A stretch of DNA of 64,000 nucleotides. It comes from Mycobacterium sp. NBC_00419. GTDB taxonomy: Bacteria; Actinomycetota; Actinomycetes; Mycobacteriales; Mycobacteriaceae. The stretch covers positions 4,898,001-4,962,000 of the forward strand of contig NZ_CP107931.1 of assembly GCF_036023875.1 (NCBI RefSeq), given 5' to 3'. The notes beneath the pieces were generated by a model. The model did not search any database. It was not told the origin of the DNA and worked only from the letters and a program-made list of their open reading frames with translations. Positions 16,530 to 25,129 of this stretch are shown one piece after another. Each line of letters begins with the position of its first letter. Within the stretch, counting starts at the first letter, position 1. A program made the translations under genes and the position numbers.

Positions 16530-17210
16530 TCAGTAGAGATCGTTGAGGCTGAGAATCCCATCTTCAATCGCGCGAGCTAGTAATGCGGACTTTGTCGGGG
16601 CCGGGCGTCCCACGCTTGCGTATTTCGCACGAGCCCGCTGCAGATGCGTACGCACTGTCGTGGGTGCGATATAGAGGCGCTTGCCCACGAGATCTTTGCT
16701 CTCTGTCTGGAACCAGGCAATGAGCACTTCCTTTTCCCGGTCGGACAATTTCAGCCGACCAAGGGTTGTGTCATTCACCAGCGCCTTCCCCATCCGTGGC
16801 CCCACATATGGCGTTCCGGTGTGCGCGGAGTGAATTGCCTCGATCAGATGCCGCTGACCCTCGGATTTCGTCAAGTAGCTAGTCGCACCCAGTTCGAGGC
16901 ATGTCAAGATCACTTCGTCGGCGGCTAGATGGGAATATACGATCACCCGCTGGCCCGACTCGCATAGTCGTCGCAGCACTTCGAAGTCGGGACGATGACC
17001 GTCGATCTGGAGGTCAAGAAGAATGACGTCCACTCCGGTGCACGCGTCATCGTAGGCAGCCAGGAACTCCCGCGGGTTGGAATATTTGCCCACGACGCTG
17101 ATCTGCGGGTCTGCCTGACTGCACCAAGCCTCGATGCCTGCGTGCACTACGTCGTGGTCGTCGATTATCGCAACCATCACCGGATCGGCGCGACCCTCGG
17201 TTGACGCCAT
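16530..17210 (-). CDS. NarL/LuxR-type response regulator 1
   Basis: 226 aa. The ATG at 17210 follows GGGGGAAGG about 8 nt upstream. The receiver domain has the acidic pair IIDDHD (16-20), phospho-acceptor Asp66 (VILLDLQ) and the Lys of LTKSEG. A LuxR-type helix-turn-helix lies at about 155-217 (LSDREKEVL, then TTVRTHLQRARAKY). It is one of three paralogues in the locus (with 19945 and 23113), all sharing the HLQRxRAKYAxVGRPAPTK signature. It is divergent from sensor 1, and operator site E lies about 130 bp before its start, so autoregulation is likely. Confidence 0.93.
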   Translation of the reverse strand: MASTEGRADPVMVAIIDDHDVVHAGIEAWCSQADPQISVVGKYSNPREFLAAYDDACTGVDVILLDLQIDGHRPDFEVLRRLCESGQRVIVYSHLAADEVILTCLELGATSYLTKSEGQRHLIEAIHSAHTGTPYVGPRMGKALVNDTTLGRLKLSDREKEVLIAWFQTESKDLVGKRLYIAPTTVRTHLQRARAKYASVGRPAPTKSALLARAIEDGILSLNDLY

Positions 17211-17708
17211 AGCGTTGCCTTCCCCCTCCGCCGATGGACGGAATGACTTCTGTGGTGCCGGTTAGGACTGCATTTAAGCGCATTCGCACACTGTCGTGCG
17301 ACCTGTTCCGATATCGGTTGCGTCGATTTCCGAATTTGTGTCGTCCGAACGTATGACACGCGAACGAAAATATAAGTGCCTGCGCTACTTGGAGTCGCTC
17401 CTTTTTCGTCCAACCAGCGAAGTTTCGGTGATTTAATTAACGTATACGTAAAGATGCCTGATCAAGAGTCGTTGTCGGGCTCAGGGATTCGCCAAGATTG
17501 CATATTGGGTGCAAAATGGGCTCGAAGGTGGCGCGCGCGCTGACGTGAATCCGCCAGAATCAAATGGCGCATCCGCGAAAGACGTCGAAGTAAGGACCCC
17601 TATGGGTGGAGTTAATGAGCAAAGTGGCCGTAGGCCTGTGTGCCACGCAATGCGTTGTCGTTAAATCGCCGTGTCGGTTCTGTGTCCAGTTAACCGGGGA
17701 ATGACGAC
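17211..17708. other. 498-bp intergenic region between regulator 1 and sensor 1
   Basis: The gap holds operator site E (17340-17357) and then an A/T-rich stretch near 17430-17455 containing TTAATTAA and the perfect palindrome ACGTATACGT. No coding frame or RNA gene is recognisable. It is probably a divergent promoter region, large enough for several transcription factors. Confidence 0.5.
17340..17357. promoter_or_regulatory. Locus operator, site E
   Basis: GTCGTCCGAACGTATGAC fits the consensus at all 18 positions and is an imperfect inverted repeat (GTCGT...ATGAC around CGAACG). It lies 130 bp before regulator 1 and 352 bp before sensor 1. NarL-family regulators typically bind such 16-20 bp inverted repeats. 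Confidence 0.65.
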
Positions 17709-19961
17709 ATGATGGACTTCCCCGCTCGAGATCTTGATGCTTCGCGCCGCCACATGCTGCGCCCCGCCGAAACGGTCGGGTTGTTAATGCGAAACTGCGT
17801 AGGTCTTCTGGTCGCTGTGGTCTCTCTGGCAGACCCTGGATCGCAGGCGCAAGGCCACGGCAAGGTGTTGCTGGCCTGCCTGGCGGCTTGGTCGGCGTAC
17901 CGCATCCTCACCCGATCGAGGCGCTGGGAGTTCCTCGCCGTTGACTACGTATTCGTCCTGGCTGTGTCCTTGGGGCTACCTGCATTGGTCGCTGATCCAG
18001 ACTTCTACACATTCAACACTGCGCCACAGGCGATCGCGGGGACGGCAGTGGTCAGTCTGGCTGTCTCGATGCCGATGACGGTGAGCCTGCCGATGGCTGC
18101 AGGAATCGCCGCCGCATATGCCTTCGGCAGTGCCGAGATTCTGGGGTGGAAGCATCTGCTACCCGTGGCGGCACTCTATTACTTTGCTCTGCAATGGATA
18201 ACGGCTGCTCTCCTGCGGTTCATGCTTCTGCGCATCGCAACGACAATCGACCGCACCAGGGCGGCGCGCGCAGACGCTGAGTCCAGCCAGCATGTGATCG
18301 AGGCTGTTCGCGAGTACGAGCGCGAGCAGTTGGCGTTGCTGCACGACACCGCCGCATCAACATTGCTCATCGTTGGACAGGGCGGCAAACTGCCGCCTCA
18401 GCGACTGGCCGCGCAAGCTCGGCGTGATCTTCATCTTTTGGAGGAGAGTCCGTGGGAACCGCTGCCCACACGCACCGAGTTAGTGGTCGCTCTGAGGGAT
18501 TGCGCGGAACATATCAATACACCGTCTCGTTTCGAAGGGCGAGAACGCCTCTGGGTCGACGGAGAGACCGCCAAGGCTGTCGTTTCCGCGGCGCGCGAGG
18601 CCATGAACAACGTCGATCGTCACTCCCAGGCAACAGAACTGGTTATTACCATCACTGACTTTGCCGTTACATTGGCCGACAACGGGATCGGGTTCGACCC
18701 AGAGATGCCGCGTTTGGGGCATGGCGTAAACGACTCCGTCTTGGCTCGTATGCGGCGGTCAGGCGGGTCCGCGTCGGTCACCTCCGCGCCAGGGGCTGGA
18801 ACGACTGTCGAACTGCGCTGGCGCACAGCAGAACCAGCGGCTTCAACGGATCTGCCTGCTGACCAAGACGGATTCATCGAGAAGCTTCGCGGGCGTTACG
18901 GGCTGGCGTTGACCGCCTATGCACTGGCCAATCTGGCGGTATCGACACCTCATGCAGTCGCTAGCGGACCACACAGACTATTCAACATGGTGCTGGTTCT
19001 CCTGGCCGCGGGGAGCACGTTGACGGCCATCCCTGGAATCCGACGCGGCCGGATGCGACCCGTGTGGTGGGCTGCGGCGGTCTTACTCGCCGTGGTGGTG
19101 GTGCAGCCTCTATTGCTGGATTCAGAGATGGTTGGGGGATATGCACATTGGACTCAGAATGCGATCGGGTGGTGCCTGCTTCCGCTGCTCCTCGGGCTGC
19201 GAACCCCGAGCGGGGCGGCGGTATTGATCATCTTCTGGATTGTGGGCGCTGTCGTCGAGTTCGCCTGCCAACCCAACTCCGCGACGCTGGTCAACATTGG
19301 ACTCGGCACCGCCAGCATCCTGGGTGTGCAGTTGTTCGCTCTGATCTTCAACGGTCTGATGCGCGCAGCCGCAGTGAGCGCGCAAGAAGAGGTGCATACC
19401 CACAAGCGAATAGCGTTGCGGGAACTGGTTGAACGCGCTCTTCGGGCCGAGTATCAGCGCCGCTACGCCCAGCTCGTAGACAACGTTGTTCCTCTACTGC
19501 AAGCCCTCAGTAATGGCACGCCTGTGGATGATCAGCTGCAAGCCCGCGCTCGTACCCAGTCGCGGCGAATGCGCATCCTCTTCGACCAGGCAGCTACCTT
19601 TGAGCACCCGTTCATGCAGGCGGTACGCCCTCTTGTCGATGCGGCCGAAGGCCGTCACGTCGCTGTCACCGTCGATCTGGCAGGTGAGCTGCCTGACCTC
19701 GCGCCGGTGAACGTAGATGCGGTGCTCCGGCCGATCGCCGACGTAATGGAAAGGACGACCGAATCGGCGCGGATCGTCGTGACCTGCTCGCCGAAGGAGG
19801 TCTCAGTCAGCGTTGTGTGCCACGGGTTAACCTCCGTTCCCGAGCTCAGCGATCATCCCGTCGTCACCCTCGATGTCGTCGAAGGCGACGATTCGGTGTG
19901 GGTGTTGGCCCGCCACGTCCTCATATCAGAAGGAGCCTCAAGCCATGTCCTCGCCGGCTGA
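17709..19961 (+). CDS. Sensor histidine kinase 1, two-part membrane architecture
   Basis: 750 aa from ATGATG (either Met possible). The N-terminal half has five to six membrane helices (residues ~25-190). Next comes a coiled segment with the dimerisation motif LLHDTAAST (His at ~212), and then an HATPase with an N-box EAMNNVDRH (~298-306) and G1 box DNGIGFD (~323). Then, unusually, a second set of about six helices (~395-555) is followed by a coiled coil and a cytosolic domain with no ATP-binding boxes. A usual NarL-type sensor ends after its HATPase. The last 17 nt overlap regulator 2, so the two form a pair. It is a paralogue of sensor 2 at 20897. Confidence 0.88.
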   Translation: MMDFPARDLDASRRHMLRPAETVGLLMRNCVGLLVAVVSLADPGSQAQGHGKVLLACLAAWSAYRILTRSRRWEFLAVDYVFVLAVSLGLPALVADPDFYTFNTAPQAIAGTAVVSLAVSMPMTVSLPMAAGIAAAYAFGSAEILGWKHLLPVAALYYFALQWITAALLRFMLLRIATTIDRTRAARADAESSQHVIEAVREYEREQLALLHDTAASTLLIVGQGGKLPPQRLAAQARRDLHLLEESPWEPLPTRTELVVALRDCAEHINTPSRFEGRERLWVDGETAKAVVSAAREAMNNVDRHSQATELVITITDFAVTLADNGIGFDPEMPRLGHGVNDSVLARMRRSGGSASVTSAPGAGTTVELRWRTAEPAASTDLPADQDGFIEKLRGRYGLALTAYALANLAVSTPHAVASGPHRLFNMVLVLLAAGSTLTAIPGIRRGRMRPVWWAAAVLLAVVVVQPLLLDSEMVGGYAHWTQNAIGWCLLPLLLGLRTPSGAAVLIIFWIVGAVVEFACQPNSATLVNIGLGTASILGVQLFALIFNGLMRAAAVSAQEEVHTHKRIALRELVERALRAEYQRRYAQLVDNVVPLLQALSNGTPVDDQLQARARTQSRRMRILFDQAATFEHPFMQAVRPLVDAAEGRHVAVTVDLAGELPDLAPVNVDAVLRPIADVMERTTESARIVVTCSPKEVSVSVVCHGLTSVPELSDHPVVTLDVVEGDDSVWVLARHVLISEGASSHVLAG

Positions 19962-20613
19962 CCCGATTCGCGTTGTGGTGATCGACGATCATGACGCGAT
20001 CCACGCCGGGATACGAACGTGGTGTGACGAAGCAAGGCCGCCGCTGCACCTCCTGGCGGCATACACCACGGCGAAAGACTTTGTCGCTGACCAACGGGAC
20101 CGCTCTGTCAGCCCCGACGTCGTGTTGTTGGACCTAGAACTGAAGAGTCGGCGGCCTGACTTCGCCGCAGTCGAGGAGATCGCAACCGCCGGCCACCGGG
20201 TCATCGTCTTCTCCCACATTGAGCACGACGAGGCCATATTGCGGAGCCTGGAGTTGGGCGCCAACACCTACATCGCAAAGCCGGAGGGCAAGGAGCACCT
20301 GGTGGAGGCGATCCGCGCTGCCGCTACGGACACTCCATACGTCGGACCACGAATGGCTAGTGCAATCGGCAATGATCGCCGCGTCGGTAGGCCGGCGTTG
20401 ACCGATCGCGAGAAGGAGGTGCTGCTGGCCTGGTTTCGCACCGAGAGTAAAGACCTTGTAGGACAGCAACTCTTCATCGCACCAGGCTCGGTGAAGACCT
20501 ACTTGCAGCGTGTGCGTGCGAAGTACGCCGCCGTTGGACGGCCCGCCCCCACCAAGGCGGCCCTGGTCGCTCGAGCCGTCCAAGACGGCATCATCAGCAT
20601 CGACGAACTTTGA
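19945..20613 (+). CDS. NarL/LuxR-type response regulator 2
   Basis: 222 aa. The ATG at 19945 follows AGGAG about 10 nt upstream and lies inside the end of sensor 1. The receiver has VIDDHD, phospho-acceptor Asp63 (VVLLDLELKSRRPDF) and AKPEGKE in place of the usual KxxS region. A LuxR-type helix-turn-helix (LTDREKEVL...GSVKTYLQRVRAKY) completes it. It is a close paralogue of regulators 1 and 3, and cognate to sensor 1 by gene order. Confidence 0.93.
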   Translation: MSSPADPIRVVVIDDHDAIHAGIRTWCDEARPPLHLLAAYTTAKDFVADQRDRSVSPDVVLLDLELKSRRPDFAAVEEIATAGHRVIVFSHIEHDEAILRSLELGANTYIAKPEGKEHLVEAIRAAATDTPYVGPRMASAIGNDRRVGRPALTDREKEVLLAWFRTESKDLVGQQLFIAPGSVKTYLQRVRAKYAAVGRPAPTKAALVARAVQDGIISIDEL

Positions 20614-20741
20614 CACAGGTCGGCTGTTCCCGTCGGCGAGGGACCGGGACCAGTGCGGCGCCCTGCGGCTTTTGCGTGACGTGATTCCAATTCGCACTGC
20701 GGACCGTCGACTCGATTGCCGAGTACCCGGCCGTTTCTGAT

Positions 20742-20759
20742 GTCGTACGAACGGATGAC
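20742..20759. promoter_or_regulatory. Locus operator, site F
   Basis: GTCGTACGAACGGATGAC fits the consensus at all 18 positions. It lies in the 283-bp gap between regulator 2 and sensor 2, 137 bp before the latter's ATG, so the second sensor-regulator pair probably has its own controlled promoter. Confidence 0.65.
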
Positions 20760-20896
20760 AAACGGCGAATTCTGGCAAACCTACGTTGTCGGCAATTCCG
20801 ATTCGGTCTATATTCCAGCAATACCGACATATGGTCTGATTGGTTCGGTTAGGGGAGGGGAGTGGCACGGCGCAGAGCTGCCTGCCGATTCAGCAC

Positions 20897-23116
20897 ATGA
20901 GCTCAGCTGAACGAGTCATCTCACTACATCGCCGCCTCCTGCTGCAGACATCAAGCCTCTGCCTTGCTGCCAGAAGTCTGGTCTATGCCCTGGCTGCGGT
21001 GGCATCGCAGATGGAGTCCCGGGCGGATGGAGTCGCCGATCGTTACGTGATGCTTGGGCTGGGATGTTGGGCCCTCGTACGGCTGGCAACTCGCTCGCCC
21101 CTTGGCATCTACTTGGTGGCCGACTACGCCTGGGCCGCCCTGGTGGCACTGGTAAGTCCAGTTGTAGCAAACGCAGAGAACATCGGTTCATCGACCAGTC
21201 CGGCTTATGCAGTCGTGACGATCGTGGTCGCCACGGCTGCTGTCGAGCTGCCGGCGCGACTGTCGGTCCCGGTCGCTGTCGCCCTCATAGGTCTGTATAC
21301 CTACCGCGGCGCCGAGCCCGACGACTGGCGCCAACTGCTCGGCTCCCCGGAGATTTATGACTTGGTGGCAAGTGTCGCGCTGGCACTGCTGATCCGCTGG
21401 GCGATCGGGCGGATGGCGGCTGCAATCGTTGCGGCCCACCGGGATCGGGTGGATGCAGAGATTGCCAATAGCGTTGCGGCCCGGCGTCTTGCCTTCGAGC
21501 GCGAGCAACTGGCTGTACTACATGACACGGCGGCGGCGACGCTACTCTTGGCCAGCGAGGTCGACAGCCCTCCGAGGGACAGATTGGCCGCGCAAGCCGC
21601 GCGTGACCTAGAGATACTTCAGCAGCCGCTCGATCAGACAGTTCCGCGTGTCGAGATCGTTGACATCCTGCGCAACGCGGTAAGACACGTGTCGACGCCG
21701 ACTCGCCTCTCTGGATTGTCGCGATTGTGGCTCGATGGACGCCTCGCGTGTGCAGTGGAGTCAGCGGTCCGAGAAGCCTTGAACAACGTTGACCGTCATG
21801 CCGGCGCACGTCAGGCGATTATCGAAGTGACCAGCACCGCGATCACGGTGCGCGACGATGGCGCAGGTGCCGATCCGGCGGAATGGACCCCAGGCTACGG
21901 CGTCGCCGAATCGATTATCGGCCGAATGAAGCGCGCGGGCGGGCGCGGCTCGATCGACTCGGTACCAGGTCGTGGGACAACAGTGGAACTCAGTTGGCAC
22001 CCAGACAACGGGGCGGCACCCGTCGGCGAGGCGATCGATGACTCAGAGCGGCTCATCGCCCGCATCCGTGTCATTTGCGGACTCATCCTCACCGGGTATG
22101 CACTGTCAAGTGTCTTGACCATGGCGCCATGGGGAGTCGCGTCCGGCGTGCATCCCGCGATGCAGTCGGTCTTGGCGGTACTCACCGGGCTGTGCGCCGT
22201 GGCGGCAGTGCCGGGTCTGATCTTGCGACGATGGGCACCCGCACGGGCCGCGGCAGTGATTCTGGGCTTTGTCGCACTGTGCCAGCCGCTCCTGCTGTCC
22301 GACTCCATGCTTCGCACCGAAGCCCAGTGGACCGTCGCCGCTGTCGGGTTCTCGTTGGTGCCTCTGCTGATCAACTTGCCGCTATCGCGTTCGATCAGCG
22401 TCGTGCTGCTCTGCTGGGTGGTTCCGGCAGCGGTGGACCTGCTCCGTGTACCGACAACGCAGATACTCGCCGCGATCGTAACCGGTGCGGCAAGTTTCTT
22501 AGTTCCTCAGATCGGTCTGGCGGTATTCAACGCGGTTGCTGAAAAGGCTGCACGTAAAGCGCACGAAGAGAACGCTTCTCGCGACCGCCTTGTGGTCGAA
22601 CACAAAGTGGCGGAAGCTTTGCGTGCCCACTACGGGGCGGGCTACGCGGCCACGACGCAGAGGCTGCTGCCCGTACTCGCGGAGCTGGCCGGGGGGGAGC
22701 CGATCACCGAGGATCTGAGGCGGCGAGCTGCTCTTGAGAATCTGCGGTTGCGCCGAATGTTTGACGAGGCCCGGGCTGGAACCCAGGCACAGCTCGACCC
22801 TCTTCGCGCGGTCATCAACGCAGCAGCTGAACGCGGGGTGGACGTGACCACCCGCATCGACCCGAGAGCTGGTGACCTCAGTGCGGCAGATGCGGGGCGG
22901 CTTGTCGACGCAATAGGCGCCGCGCTCGCCGACGCTCGAACTTATGCTCGCGTCGTCGTGACGGCAGCGGGAGCAACCCTGACCGGCAGCGTGTTGTCCG
23001 ACGGAACATGCACAGGCCCCGATCGACAACGCTTCCGAGACGACGTCGAGGTGTTGGACTCGTCAGGGAGTCGATGGGTTACCTGCCGCGTTCCGATCAC
23101 TACGTGGCAATCATGA
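20897..23116 (+). CDS. Sensor histidine kinase 2, two-part membrane architecture
   Basis: 739 aa from the ATG at 20897 (MSSAERVISL); a TTG at 20840 would add 19 residues. It follows the plan of sensor 1: helices at ~25-190, VLHDTAAATLL (His near 209), N-box REALNNVDRH (~290-300), a weaker G1 box DDGAGADP (~320), glycine-rich GRGTTVEL, then a second six-helix block and a coiled cytosolic end without ATP boxes. The stop overlaps the regulator 3 start by 4 nt (ATGA). Tandem duplication of a sensor-regulator pair is the simplest origin. Confidence 0.88.
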   Translation: MSSAERVISLHRRLLLQTSSLCLAARSLVYALAAVASQMESRADGVADRYVMLGLGCWALVRLATRSPLGIYLVADYAWAALVALVSPVVANAENIGSSTSPAYAVVTIVVATAAVELPARLSVPVAVALIGLYTYRGAEPDDWRQLLGSPEIYDLVASVALALLIRWAIGRMAAAIVAAHRDRVDAEIANSVAARRLAFEREQLAVLHDTAAATLLLASEVDSPPRDRLAAQAARDLEILQQPLDQTVPRVEIVDILRNAVRHVSTPTRLSGLSRLWLDGRLACAVESAVREALNNVDRHAGARQAIIEVTSTAITVRDDGAGADPAEWTPGYGVAESIIGRMKRAGGRGSIDSVPGRGTTVELSWHPDNGAAPVGEAIDDSERLIARIRVICGLILTGYALSSVLTMAPWGVASGVHPAMQSVLAVLTGLCAVAAVPGLILRRWAPARAAAVILGFVALCQPLLLSDSMLRTEAQWTVAAVGFSLVPLLINLPLSRSISVVLLCWVVPAAVDLLRVPTTQILAAIVTGAASFLVPQIGLAVFNAVAEKAARKAHEENASRDRLVVEHKVAEALRAHYGAGYAATTQRLLPVLAELAGGEPITEDLRRRAALENLRLRRMFDEARAGTQAQLDPLRAVINAAAERGVDVTTRIDPRAGDLSAADAGRLVDAIGAALADARTYARVVVTAAGATLTGSVLSDGTCTGPDRQRFRDDVEVLDSSGSRWVTCRVPITTWQS

Positions 23117-23784
23117 GCTCGCCGGACGGTGCATCGATGGTCTCTGTGGCCGTGATCGATGATCACGAAGCCATCCACGAGGCGGTGAAAGTGTGGTGCG
23201 CGCAGGCCGATCCACCTATCAAGTTTGTCGGAGGCTACTTCTCGGCAGACGCGTTCCTGGCTGAGCGCTCAGCCGGAGCTGGCCATACCGTCGTGGTTTT
23301 CGACCTGGAGTTGCACAGTAGACGTGCGGATTTCGAAGGTCTGCAACGCACAGTCGATGCCGGCTACCGCGTAGTCGTGTATTCCCATCTATTGGCCGAC
23401 GAGATCATTCTGCGGTGCCTCGAGCTTGGTGCAGTGACCTATCTCGTCAAATCCGAAGGCAAGCGTCATCTCATCGACGCGCTGCGGGCGGCGTGGACGG
23501 ACGAGCCCTACGTCGGTCCCCAGATGGCGGGTGCGATGGTCAATGATGTCAACGTCGGAAGGCCGAAATTGGCAGCGCGAGAACGGGAAGTCCTCGTCGC
23601 TTGGTTCCAGACGGAGAGTAAAGAGCTGGTGGCTGAGAAGCTGCACATTGCCCCGACGACAGTCCGGACACATCTGCAGAGAATCCGGGCTAAGTACGCG
23701 GCCGTGGGGAGGCCGGCGTCGACCAAATCGGCGTTGGTGGCCCGGGCGATACAAGACGGGATCATCGTCGTCGATGATCTGTGA
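23113..23784 (+). CDS. NarL/LuxR-type response regulator 3
   Basis: 223 aa from the ATG overlapping the sensor 2 stop; an internal ATG eight codons in is also possible. The receiver has VIDDHE, Asp64 (VVFDLELHSRRADF) and LVKSEGK. The LuxR-type helix-turn-helix reads AREREVLVAWF...TTVRTHLQRIRAKYAAVGRP. It is closest in look to regulator 1. A strong hairpin terminator lies 33 bp after the stop. Confidence 0.93.
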   Translation: MSSPDGASMVSVAVIDDHEAIHEAVKVWCAQADPPIKFVGGYFSADAFLAERSAGAGHTVVVFDLELHSRRADFEGLQRTVDAGYRVVVYSHLLADEIILRCLELGAVTYLVKSEGKRHLIDALRAAWTDEPYVGPQMAGAMVNDVNVGRPKLAAREREVLVAWFQTESKELVAEKLHIAPTTVRTHLQRIRAKYAAVGRPASTKSALVARAIQDGIIVVDDL

Positions 23785-23816
23785 GCCTTGGCTACGTCGG
23801 GTTGTTACCGCAACGG

Positions 23817-23854
23817 TGTCGGGGGTTTCCGGTCGTGATCGGAAACCCCCGACA
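23817..23854. terminator. Strong hairpin, bidirectional terminator
   Basis: TGTCGGGGGTTTCCG and CGGAAACCCCCGACA make a perfect 15-bp stem with an 8-nt loop. It lies between the convergent regulator 3 and secreted-protein genes, with no U-tract, as is common in mycobacteria. Confidence 0.8.
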
Positions 23855-23880
23855 GCCACCGCGCGCTCACGTGGCTTTCA

Positions 23881-24288
23881 TCAGTAGCCTCGCGGCACCG
23901 ACGCTTTCGAGCCAGGCGTAGCTGAGATGTGAGGACCGCGCACTGCGGCGGCTTGCATAGCGTCTGCGCCGAGCGCACTGTCAGCGTCGTTACTGGCGTT
24001 CGACCACAACGCCGAGGTGTGGCAATGCTGACGGCCCAACTCGATCTCGCAGCCACCGTTTTCAAATGTGCGACTAACAAACTGGATGCCTTGCGTCGGA
24101 CGTTGCGAACCGGTGACGGCAGGCGCCCAGGAGCCTTGGGTGCCGTCGGCGTCTACGGACCCCGCGTTGGTGGTCAACCCATCGGCGTGGGCCGATCCGG
24201 CTCCGAAGATCGCGACGGCGACGCCCGCGCCGCCGATGATGCCCACGGCGACCGAGCGGATGCGCAGAGCGTTGATGATGTTTGCCAT
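23881..24288 (-). CDS. Small secreted protein of the locus
   Basis: 135 aa. The ATG at 24288 follows AGGAGG with good spacing. The signal peptide runs through VGIIGGAGVAVAIFGAGSAHA with a likely cut after AHA. The mature ~100 residues are polar and contain two cysteines (GCEIELGRQHCHTSALW) that could form a disulfide. No family is recognised. It has two operator-like sites (G) 76-117 bp upstream, linking it to the secretion locus. It might be a signal sensed by the kinases or an envelope accessory protein; neither is shown by sequence. Confidence 0.78.
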   Translation of the reverse strand: MANIINALRIRSVAVGIIGGAGVAVAIFGAGSAHADGLTTNAGSVDADGTQGSWAPAVTGSQRPTQGIQFVSRTFENGGCEIELGRQHCHTSALWSNASNDADSALGADAMQAAAVRGPHISATPGSKASVPRGY

Positions 24289-24387
24289 GAGTTCCTCCTA
24301 GTGCTGACTGTCAGACTGGAGGTTTCCAGGGCAAGCGCCGATGCGCCAGCTCTAGCTGGGCAAATAGTACGAACGGCGTATCGGAAT

Positions 24388-24405
24388 GTCATCCGAACGG
24401 TGCAC
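24388..24405. promoter_or_regulatory. Locus operator, site G (plus weaker half at 24364-24381)
   Basis: GTCATCCGAACGGTGCAC matches the consensus at 15 of 18 positions; a second, weaker copy (12 of 18, core intact) begins 24 bp away at 24364. The close pair lies 76-117 bp before the small secreted gene, a spacing that would allow co-operative binding. The rest of the 24289-24676 gap shows nothing else, and the end of the accessory locus probably lies here. Confidence 0.5.
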
Positions 24406-24676
24406 AAGGTGTCGTTTTGTTGCTTTGCTGTGGTGTGCCCGTGTTTGGTGGCTGGCGAGTGGGATGGATTCGCTGCGCCGCGTGATGATGTGACGCGCTT
24501 CCGCCCGTCGAGCGTCAGCTGAAACGAGCTGGCAGGAATCGGCGGGCTCGGTACGGGCACTCCAGCGCGCTGAGCATGTCTGTGAGCAGGAGAACCGCGG
24601 CCATTCTCGCCGTGCCTCAAACACTGGTCCACCCGCGCACTACCCTCTGGGGAGCAGGGCGAATGGAAGGGCTGAC

Positions 24677-25129
24677 ATGGGAATCGCTGACCTCGCGCTG
24701 GGCGCTGCCCCGATCGCCGGTGGCGCGCTGCTGGGTATCGCCGCCGGGACCATGAAAGGCCCGGACGTCCGCGGCATGATCAAGTCCGACCTCGAGTTGC
24801 TGGACAAGCTGCCGCCCGAGGACGTCGAACTTCGGGCCGCGCTCAAGGCCAGCATCGACCGTCGCATCCAGGACGTGATCGTCAGCACCGAGAAGAGCCG
24901 CGAACTCCTCGACGTCGCCGCCTCCTACAAGGGCAACTGGCGCGACATCGTGGTGTTCGTCTGTGCGGTGCTGTTCACCATCGTCTGGTGGAACGTTCCG
25001 CACAGCCGGACCAACTGGCTGCCGACGTTCATCTTCCTGATCCTGCTGTCGGTGCTGGTGTTCTTCTACGCCACCCGCGGTCTGATGGGCGCGCTGCGCA
25101 GTCTGCGCAAGAAGAGCTCACCGAGCTAG
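24677..25129 (+). CDS. Conserved mycobacterial membrane protein, unknown function
   Basis: 150 aa from ATG 24677 with GAAGGG about 8 nt upstream. It has a Gly/Ala-rich N-terminus, an amphipathic charged middle (SDLELLDKLPPEDVELRAALKASIDRRI) and two C-terminal membrane helices (~94-112 and 117-136). The basic C-terminus is cytosolic. It marks the return to core-like sequence after the secretion locus. Its end overlaps the convergent hydrolase gene by 12 nt. No function can be assigned. Confidence 0.8.
   Translation: MGIADLALGAAPIAGGALLGIAAGTMKGPDVRGMIKSDLELLDKLPPEDVELRAALKASIDRRIQDVIVSTEKSRELLDVAASYKGNWRDIVVFVCAVLFTIVWWNVPHSRTNWLPTFIFLILLSVLVFFYATRGLMGALRSLRKKSSPS

Noticed and set aside
24352..24624. 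90-aa minus-strand frame in the gap before 24677
   Set aside because: It overlaps operator site G, lacks a ribosome-binding site and has shadow-like Arg/Ser/His composition.
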